A stretch of DNA of 38,780 nt from Symbiobacterium sp. Its GTDB lineage: Bacteria; Bacillota; Sulfobacillia; UBA995; UBA9673. This document shows positions 33,672 to 38,780 of the stretch, one piece after another. Positions within the stretch are counted from its first letter, which is position 1; each line of letters begins with the position of its first letter. A program made the position numbers and the translations under genes. The notes under the pieces were generated by a model. That model was not told the origin of the DNA and ran no database searches. It was given only the letters and a program-made list of their open reading frames with translations. The stretch covers positions 1 through 38,780 of the forward strand of contig DYFB01000045.1 of assembly GCA_020725405.1 (NCBI GenBank). The letters are read 5' to 3'.

Positions 33672-34042
33672 ACCTCCCGTAGGGTTAACAGGGTCCGGTG
33701 CCTATGCCCTCCAAGTGTGGGACCATGGAGCCGGCGAGGCTGCCGAGCCCCAGGCGACTTCATCTCGGTCACGGATGGGTCACCACGATTATACCAGGCC
33801 AGGGCGGCGAGGGGCACAAGGAGCGAGCCTAGGCCGGGGACCCCCTCGCTCGGGCTCGTGGGCTTAGACAAGCCAGCTAGAGGTGGGCCTGGGCGGGCCG
33901 GCCGAGAGGATTACGGCCCGCTCCATGGAATGCCCCGGTAGAGCTTAGGCCGCCGGCAGGCGCCTGGCGGCGCAGAGCTCCGGGCCGCCCGGGCGGGGCA
34001 GCGCTCCTTGCGAGGCCAACACAGCGATAGGGGGATTCGGCG
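33672..34042. other. Intergenic region with minus-strand extended -10 promoter
   Basis: About 370 bases between divergent genes. On the minus strand TGGTATAAT (33796-33788) is a perfect extended -10 pointing to the zinc-ribbon gene; the -35 region is weak. Short open frames on both strands lack ribosome sites or recognisable motifs. No clear promoter is seen for the plus-strand transporter. Confidence 0.5.
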
Positions 34043-35287
34043 GTGCGCCTGAACTACGGAAGGACTTTCACTCTGGGTCTCGGCTTCATGGTAATCAGCA
34101 TCACCTGGTCCATCTACAACGCCTTCGTCCCGGTCTTCTACGAGCGCTTCGTCCAGAGCGGCACCCTCATCGGCCTCCTCATGATCACCGACAACATCAT
34201 CGGCATCACCCTCCAGCCCTGGATCTCCCACCGGAGCGACAAGACCTGGAACCGCTTCGGGCGGCGGATGCCCTACATCCTCATCGGGGCCCCCCTCGGG
34301 GCCGTGCTCTTCGGCCTCATCCCCTTCCACACCAGCCTGTGGATGCTCGTCGCCATCGCCCTGGCCATGAACGTGGCCATGGGCCTCTACCGCGCGCCGA
34401 CGGTGGCCCTCATGCCGGACATCACGCCGCGGCCCCTGCGGAGCCAGGCCAATGGCATCATCAACTTCATGGGCGGCCTCGGGGCCCTCATAGCCTTCTT
34501 CCTGGCCGCGCCCCTGTTCCGCAAGGGCGAGCACCTGCCTTTCCTCCTCGCGGCCGTCCTCGTCTTCCTGGCCGTCGGGGTCCTCTACTGGCGGATAAAG
34601 GAGCCCCGCCATCTCTCCGGTGAGCAGGAAGCCAAGGAGATGTCGTTCACGGCCGCGGTCGGCTCGGTGTTCGGGCTGCAGCGGCGGAGCGTCCTCTACC
34701 TCCTCCTGGCCATCTTCGCCTGGTTCGTCGGCTACCAGGGCCTGGAGGCCTTCTTCACCCTCTACAGCATCAATGTGCTCGGGGTGGACGCGGCCGCCGG
34801 GGCCTTCACCCTCGGCTTCTTCGCCCTGGCCTTCCTCGTCTTCGCCATCCCCGCCGGGTTCATCGCCGGCCGGTTCGGGCGGCGCAACACCATCCGGGTG
34901 GGGCTCGGGATTCTCCTCCTCGTCTTCGCCGCCGCGTTCAGCATCCGCTCCATCCAGGTCATCCAGATGCTCTTCCTCCTCGGCGGCTTCGCCTGGGCCC
35001 TGGTCAACGTCAACTCCTACCCCATGGTGGTGGAGATGGCCTCCGACGCCCAGACCGGGACCTACACCGGACTCTACTACTTCTTCTCTTCCGGAGCGGC
35101 CATCGTGGGCCCGCCCCTCATGGGCTTCCTGCGCGACCTCTTCGGATACGAGTACCTGTTCATCTACGCCATCGTCCCGGTGGCCCTGGCCTTTATCCTC
35201 ATCGGGTTCGTGCGCGGAGGCGAGGCCCTGACCGGAGGCAAGACCGGCGCCGGCATCGGGGCCGAGGGGCCCGCGGCGACGGCCTGA
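34043..35287 (+). CDS. MFS transporter, SLC45/sugar-cation symporter-like
   Basis: 414 residues from GTG 34043 behind AGGGGGA. Twelve membrane helices. The loop after helix 2 reads QPWISHRSDKTWNRFGRRMP, and DNIIGITLQPWISHRSD together with FGRRMPYILIGAPLG is the signature of SLC45/sucrose-type and GPH-like sugar transporters. A second RxGRR-type loop, AGRFGRRNTIRVG, follows helix 8. It probably imports a sugar or glycoside with a proton. The TGA stop shares its last base with the ATG of the downstream glycerophosphodiesterase gene, so glycerophosphodiester-related import is an alternative. Confidence 0.85.
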   Translation: MRLNYGRTFTLGLGFMVISITWSIYNAFVPVFYERFVQSGTLIGLLMITDNIIGITLQPWISHRSDKTWNRFGRRMPYILIGAPLGAVLFGLIPFHTSLWMLVAIALAMNVAMGLYRAPTVALMPDITPRPLRSQANGIINFMGGLGALIAFFLAAPLFRKGEHLPFLLAAVLVFLAVGVLYWRIKEPRHLSGEQEAKEMSFTAAVGSVFGLQRRSVLYLLLAIFAWFVGYQGLEAFFTLYSINVLGVDAAAGAFTLGFFALAFLVFAIPAGFIAGRFGRRNTIRVGLGILLLVFAAAFSIRSIQVIQMLFLLGGFAWALVNVNSYPMVVEMASDAQTGTYTGLYYFFSSGAAIVGPPLMGFLRDLFGYEYLFIYAIVPVALAFILIGFVRGGEALTGGKTGAGIGAEGPAATA

Positions 35288-36042
35288 TGGTCCGCAGGGC
35301 GTCCCGGCCGGCCCTCCACTGCGACCCCGCCCGCCTCCGGGCGGAAAGGGGGCGGCCCCTGATTCTCGGCCACCGGGGCCTGCCGGGTGCGCTGGTGGAG
35401 AACCGCGTCGAAGGCTTCCTGGCCGCCCTGGCGGCCGGCGCCGACGGGGTGGAGCTCGACGTCCAGCTCGCCGCCGACGGGGTACCGGTGGTGATCCACG
35501 ACTCCGGTCTCGAGCGGACCACCGGCCAGCCGGGCCGCGTGGCCGACGTCGGTAGCGGAGAGCTCGCGCGGCTGGGTGTGCCGAGGCTGGAGACCGTGCT
35601 CGACGTCCTACCGACCGAGGCCGTTCTGAACGTGGAGATCAAGGACTTTACCCCCCGCGACCGGGGCTTGGAGCGCTCGGTGGTCGCCCTCGTCAAGGTC
35701 AGGAAGGCCGAGGGCCGGGTGCTCTTCTCCTCCTTCAACCCCCTGGCCCTGGCCCGCCTCCGGCGCCTGGACCCGGCCCTCTACGCCGCCCAGCTCACGG
35801 CCCCGGGCTACCTCCGGGCCCTGAGGCTCGGCTACCTCCGGCGCCCGAACGCCGTCCACCCCCACCTCTCGGAGCTCACCCCCGCCAGGCTCGCGGCCTG
35901 GCGGCGCCGCGGCCGCCGGGTCATCGCCTGGGGCGCCGACACCGAGAAGGGACTGGCCGAGGCCCTCGCGTGGGACCTCGACGGGATCATCACCGACCGG
36001 CCAGCCGAGGCCGTGCGGCTGGCGGTGGGCCCGCCCGGGTGA
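35287..36042 (+). CDS. Glycerophosphodiester phosphodiesterase
   Basis: 251 residues from ATG 35287, coupled to the MFS gene by a TGATG junction. GDPD-family motifs: LILGHRGLPGALVENRVEGF (catalytic His-Arg; the usual ENT reads ENR), DGVELDVQLAADGVPVVIHD (metal-binding Glu and Asp, catalytic His), LNVEIKD and VIAWGADTEKGL with DGIITDRP at the end. There is no signal peptide, so it is cytoplasmic. It hydrolyses glycerophosphodiesters to an alcohol and glycerol 3-phosphate. The stop codon lies within a perfect 20-bp tandem duplication. Confidence 0.92.
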   Translation: MVRRASRPALHCDPARLRAERGRPLILGHRGLPGALVENRVEGFLAALAAGADGVELDVQLAADGVPVVIHDSGLERTTGQPGRVADVGSGELARLGVPRLETVLDVLPTEAVLNVEIKDFTPRDRGLERSVVALVKVRKAEGRVLFSSFNPLALARLRRLDPALYAAQLTAPGYLRALRLGYLRRPNAVHPHLSELTPARLAAWRRRGRRVIAWGADTEKGLAEALAWDLDGIITDRPAEAVRLAVGPPG

Positions 36043-36070
36043 CCGGGGCGCCGCCCGGGTGACCGGGGCG
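36031..36070. repeat. 20-bp perfect tandem duplication
   Basis: A 20-bp unit (36031-36050) is repeated immediately (36051-36070). The first copy contains the stop codon of the glycerophosphodiesterase gene; the second leads into the pseudogene. Confidence 0.9.
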
Positions 36071-36645
36071 TCAGGCTACCTCGCCGAGTCGGGCCCCCGC
36101 GGCACGCTACGGTTCTTCCTCGGGCGCCCGGACCCAGCGCTGGCCTATGGGATGGTGCCCGCCGTCCTGGCCGGAAGAGTGGCCCTGGCCAAAGCGGCCC
36201 GCGTGGGGGAGACGTTCGGGGTCAAGGTGGCACCCATCCTCGGCGCTGGCGCCCTGCCGTTCCGGGGCACGTCACCCTGGCCAACCTGGACGGGGTCCTC
36301 GAAACCTTCCCGGGCATCCGGACGGTGACCCTCCAGTCGGCCCTGCGCTACGACCACGGTGAGGACGCCGCGCGGGAGATTGCCGCCCGGCTCAGGGAGA
36401 GGCTGGGGGGCGAAGCTGGCGAGGGGATCGGTCCGGAGAAGCCGGCAGCTGGCAATCCTGGCGGCCGGAAGCCCCCGTCCTATGCAGCGGGACCGCCTGG
36501 CGCGGTTCAGCGCCGTCGGCTACGCCCGGGACGTGGCCCGCCCGGACAAGCTGGCCGCCATGGTCCCAGACCCGCCGGGCCGAGCCGAGAGTGTGCCAAG
36601 GTGGTCTCGAACTACGCCACCGAAGACGGCGGGGTGACCGAGTGA
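36059..36645 (+). pseudogene. Frameshifted fragment of archaeal-type PEP carboxylase (ppcA)
   Basis: Frame one (36059 to about 36270) encodes RFFLGRPDPALAYGMVPAVL and GVKVAPILGAGALPFRG. After a frameshift near 36265 the next frame encodes HVTLANLDGVLETFPGIRTV followed by TLQSALRYDH. Together these match the central part of archaeal-type PEP carboxylase (PEPcase_2), which typically reads LARSDPAL, GVGSLPFRG and TVTIQSALRFDYP. The N- and C-terminal thirds are missing, and there is at least one internal frameshift. About 36420-36645 may hold more decayed sequence (GYARDVARPDK in a third frame), less surely. The gene is broken and cannot make an enzyme. A full family member is about 500 residues. 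Confidence 0.75.
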
Positions 36646-36665
36646 AGGGCGCCAGCGGGCCGGCC

Positions 36666-36715
36666 TTGACGTAACAGCGGTTACATGGCATACTCCTTGG
36701 CGTAACGGTCGTTAC
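36666..36715 (+). promoter_or_regulatory. Promoter with two palindromic operators for the ChrB-like gene
   Basis: TTGACG (36666-36671), a 17-base spacer and CATACT (36689-36694) form a strong promoter. GTAACAGCGGTTAC (36671-36684) fills most of the spacer and GTAACGGTCGTTAC (36702-36715) covers the predicted start of transcription. Both are GTAAC-N4-GTTAC palindromes followed by AT, with centres 31 bp apart (three helical turns). Confidence 0.75.
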
Positions 36716-36739
36716 ATCCTGCGCCCAGGGGGTGCCGGG

Positions 36740-37309
36740 TTGCCCGAAGCATCCGGGTGGCTGCTCTTGATCTACCGAATCCCCGCCGAGCCGTCGCGCC
36801 ACCGGGTCGCCGTTTGGCGGCGCCTCAAGGAAGCCGGGGCGGTGTACCTGCAGAACTCCACCTGTATCCTCCCGGAGTCGGCCGCCAACCATCATCTCTT
36901 CGAGACCCTGGCCGGCGACATCCACGAGGCGGGGGGCGAGAGCCTGCTGCTTTCCGCCGAGTTCCTGGACCGTTCCGGTCATAACCGCGTGGTTGACCGG
37001 TTCAACGCCGAACGTGACGTCGAGTACGCCGAGTTCCTCGAGCAGGACGTGGCCTTCCTCGACGAGCTGCGTAAGGAGACGGGTCGGAGGAACCTTACCT
37101 TCGGCGAACTCGAGGAGAACAACGAGGGTTTCGACCGGCTGGAGCGGTGGCTGAGGAAGATCAAGGACCGGGACTTCTTCGGCGCGGCCAAAGCCGCGGA
37201 GGCCGAGAAGTGTCTCGCCGCGTGCCGCGAGGCCCTGGAGGCCTTCACAGTCCTGGTCTTCCAGGCCAGTAACGGACCGGGCGACCCCTACCGTCGCGGG
37301 ACTGAGTGA
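36740..37309 (+). CDS. ChrB-like N-terminal-domain regulator
   Basis: 189 residues from TTG 36740, preceded by AGGGGGTG. The sequence WLLLIYRIPAEPSRHRVAVW, RRLKEAGAVYLQNSTCILPE, and later LLLSAEFLD and RFNAERDVEYAEFLEQ match the ChrB N-terminal domain found in chromate-resistance regulators. The C-terminal ChrB domain is absent. In chromate operons ChrB controls ChrA; here the following gene is an MFS transporter instead. The promoter has two matched palindromes, consistent with repression by this protein or another regulator. Whether it binds DNA directly is not certain from sequence. Confidence 0.8.
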   Translation: MPEASGWLLLIYRIPAEPSRHRVAVWRRLKEAGAVYLQNSTCILPESAANHHLFETLAGDIHEAGGESLLLSAEFLDRSGHNRVVDRFNAERDVEYAEFLEQDVAFLDELRKETGRRNLTFGELEENNEGFDRLERWLRKIKDRDFFGAAKAAEAEKCLAACREALEAFTVLVFQASNGPGDPYRRGTE

Positions 37310-37358
37310 CCCGCGCCGCGGGCAAGCCCCGGCGTCCCCGCTGAAAGGAGCTTCAACC

Positions 37359-38636
37359 TTGGAGAACGGCAACCCCGAGAACGGCGTCAAAGACGGCGCC
37401 ACGGACAGCGCTACGGACAGCGCCCTCCGGAAGAACGCCATGCGCTTCATCGTCCTGATGGGTTTCGTCAGTCTCTTCGCCGACATGACCTACGAGGGGG
37501 CCCGCAGCATAACCGGCCCGTACCTCTCCGTCCTCGGAGCGAGCGCGGCGGTCGTCGGTTTTGTGGGAGGTTTCGGAGAACTCGCCGGGTACGCTCTGCG
37601 CCTTGTCACCGGCTACCTGGCCGACCGGACCCAGCGGTACTGGCTTCTGATCATCCTTGGGTACGGGGTCAACCTCCTGGCCGTTCCACTCCTGGCCCTG
37701 GCAGGGCGCTGGGACGTGGCGGCCGCCCTGATCGTCGCGGAACGCCTGGGCAAAGCCATACGCACTCCTTCGCGCGACGCCATGCTTTCCCATGCCAGCC
37801 GGCGGGTGGGGACGGGGTGGGGGTTCGGGCTCCACGAGGCTCTCGACCAGATCGGGGCTGTCAGCGGGCCGCTCATCGTGGCGGCCGCCATGTACGTCTC
37901 CCGCGGCCGCTACCAGACCGGTTTCGCCACCCTGTTCGTACCGGCCCTGGTGGCTCTCCTCCTTCTTGCCGTGTCGCGCCACCTCTTTCCCGACCCGCGG
38001 GTTCTGGAAGGCGAAGACCGCCGGTACGAAGCCGGAACGAACGGCTCGAGACTCCCCAGGGTCTTCTGGCTCTACACCGCCTTCACGGCGGCGACCATCG
38101 CCGGTTTTACCCATTTCCAGCTCGTTGCCTACCACCTGAAGGCTCAGGCGGTGGTCCCGGACGTCCAGATCCCCGTCCTCTTCGCCGTGGCCATGGGCGT
38201 CGATGCCCTGGTTGCCGTGCCCGTCGGCCGCTTCTTCGACAAGAAAGGTCTCGTCACCCTGACGGTCCTGCCCCTGCTCACGCTGCCGATCCCGTTCCTC
38301 GTCTTCTCCCGCGCCTACGCGACGGCACTCGCGGGAGTCGTCCTGTGGGGCGCGGCCATGGGGGTCCAGGAAACCATCATGCGGGCGGCCGTGGCGGAGA
38401 TAATCCCCTCCGAGCGGCGCGGGTTCGCCTACGGGGTCTTCAACACGGGGTTCGGTGTCGCCTGGTTCGCGGGCAGTTGGGCGATGGGGGCTCTCTACGG
38501 TGTCAACGTCACCTACGCCGTGGCCTTCGCCGTCGCCCTGGAACTCATCTCCCTACCCCTCATCTTCCTGGTGCGGCGGGCCGTCGCGGCTCGTCCCAGA
38601 GGGCATGGGCGACCTGCCTTCGGGCCTCGGCGATGA
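37359..38636 (+). CDS. MFS transporter linked to the ChrB-like gene
   Basis: 425 residues from TTG 37359, with AAAGGAG 8 nt upstream, 49 bp after the ChrB-like gene and probably in its operon. Twelve membrane helices; it starts with LMGFVSLFADMTYEGARSIT, followed by GYLADRTQRYW and ERLGKAIRTPSRDAML, a pattern of MFS exporters often found with ChrB-type regulators. The second half contains GRFFDKKGLVTL and PSERRGFAYGVFNTGFG. The substrate is unknown; chromate or another oxyanion is possible but unproven. The last ~18 residues are encoded antisense to a decayed transposition ATPase, so the natural C-terminus was probably replaced. Confidence 0.83.
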   Translation: MENGNPENGVKDGATDSATDSALRKNAMRFIVLMGFVSLFADMTYEGARSITGPYLSVLGASAAVVGFVGGFGELAGYALRLVTGYLADRTQRYWLLIILGYGVNLLAVPLLALAGRWDVAAALIVAERLGKAIRTPSRDAMLSHASRRVGTGWGFGLHEALDQIGAVSGPLIVAAAMYVSRGRYQTGFATLFVPALVALLLLAVSRHLFPDPRVLEGEDRRYEAGTNGSRLPRVFWLYTAFTAATIAGFTHFQLVAYHLKAQAVVPDVQIPVLFAVAMGVDALVAVPVGRFFDKKGLVTLTVLPLLTLPIPFLVFSRAYATALAGVVLWGAAMGVQETIMRAAVAEIIPSERRGFAYGVFNTGFGVAWFAGSWAMGALYGVNVTYAVAFAVALELISLPLIFLVRRAVAARPRGHGRPAFGPRR

Positions 38637-38780
38637 GGAAACCCGGGGCAAGGCCGAGCTGCAGGCCGATGTCGCGGTAGAGGTTCCGGGGTGTCAGGCC
38701 TGATTGCGAGACGTACAGCACGGGGTTCCTGGCGCCGTCCAGGGGGTTGGCAGGGCGCGGCTAGCGGTGGACTTGCCCGA
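38560..38780 (-). pseudogene. Decayed ExeA/TniB-like transposition ATPase (partial)
   Basis: On the minus strand from the window edge, one frame reads SGKSTASRAL (end of a Walker A). A second frame then reads NPLDGARNPVLYVSQSGLTP followed by RNLYRDIGLQLGLAP and ARRQVAHALWDEP, stopping at TGA 38562-38560. This matches ExeA-family AAA ATPases that accompany transposases (GSGKST, ALANxLDP, VLYxSDSxLTPRNFYREL, AKRQLHxAL). A frameshift of one base separates the two pieces and the C-terminal half is missing, so it is a remnant. The N-terminal part, if any, lies outside the window. Confidence 0.7.

Noticed and set aside
33717-33941. Small plus-strand gene of 74 codons before the MFS transporter
   Set aside because: No ribosome site, biased composition and no motif; the region holds a minus-strand promoter instead.

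Overview
The window is very GC-rich. Genes are tightly packed, often with 1-4 bp start/stop overlaps, strong AGGAGG-type ribosome binding sites, many GTG/TTG starts and sigma70-like promoters. A K+-dependent membrane pyrophosphatase, LiaF-like membrane proteins, an ECF-transporter S component, a ChrB-type regulator and an anaerobe-type Mrp/NifX-like/MinD-ferredoxin/DUF134 cluster together suggest a high-GC, probably anaerobic, perhaps thermophilic member of the Bacillota. That placement is inference; there is no rRNA or tRNA gene here to anchor it.

Left part (1-9.9 kb): a minus-strand two-component operon (response regulator, sensor kinase, then a Spy/CpxP-like secreted protein cut by the window edge) lies divergent from hppA. 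Then come a small excisionase-type DNA-binding protein, a small membrane protein, an M20 amidohydrolase and two GNAT acetyltransferases. The eroded remains of a second response regulator/kinase pair follow.

Centre (9.9-22 kb): a 12-kb minus-strand operon that I consider the most interesting part. In transcription order it encodes a radical-SAM activase-like protein, a ClpB-like AAA+ ATPase with a degenerate first ATPase domain, a coiled-coil protein, a PP2C phosphatase, a zinc-ribbon/FHA protein, a membrane-anchored protein, a Ser/Thr kinase, and a signal-anchored beta-propeller protein with helical repeats and one membrane segment. The kinase and the membrane-anchored protein share a long homologous module that I cannot assign to a named family. 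The set looks like a complete write/read/erase phospho-signalling circuit coupled to an AAA+ remodeller and an envelope sensor. A multi-pass membrane protein lies just upstream.

Right-centre (22.8-33.7 kb): a PAP2 phosphatase; a secreted TolB-like propeller protein followed by a GNAT; a minus-strand ECF S-component, methyltransferase and LiaF-like set, whose LiaF-like mRNA can fold so that its ribosome binding site is paired; and a plus-strand cluster resembling the orange-protein (ORP) loci of anaerobes (Mrp, two NifX-like proteins, DUF5320, two MinD-ferredoxin ATPases, DUF134 regulator). The control region between the last two groups carries an inverted repeat, a 29-bp direct repeat, a good promoter and a 12-bp palindrome.

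Right end (33.7-38.8 kb): an SLC45-like MFS transporter overlapping a glycerophosphodiesterase, a frameshifted remnant of an archaeal-type PEP carboxylase, a ChrB-like regulator behind a promoter with two matched palindromic operators, a second MFS transporter, and a decayed ExeA-like transposition ATPase running off the edge.

A theme across the window is short tandem repeats whose length is a multiple of three, expanded inside otherwise conserved proteins (a histidine kinase, Mrp, a MinD-type ATPase), together with non-coding minisatellites. All functional assignments come from reading motifs by eye; no database search was run.
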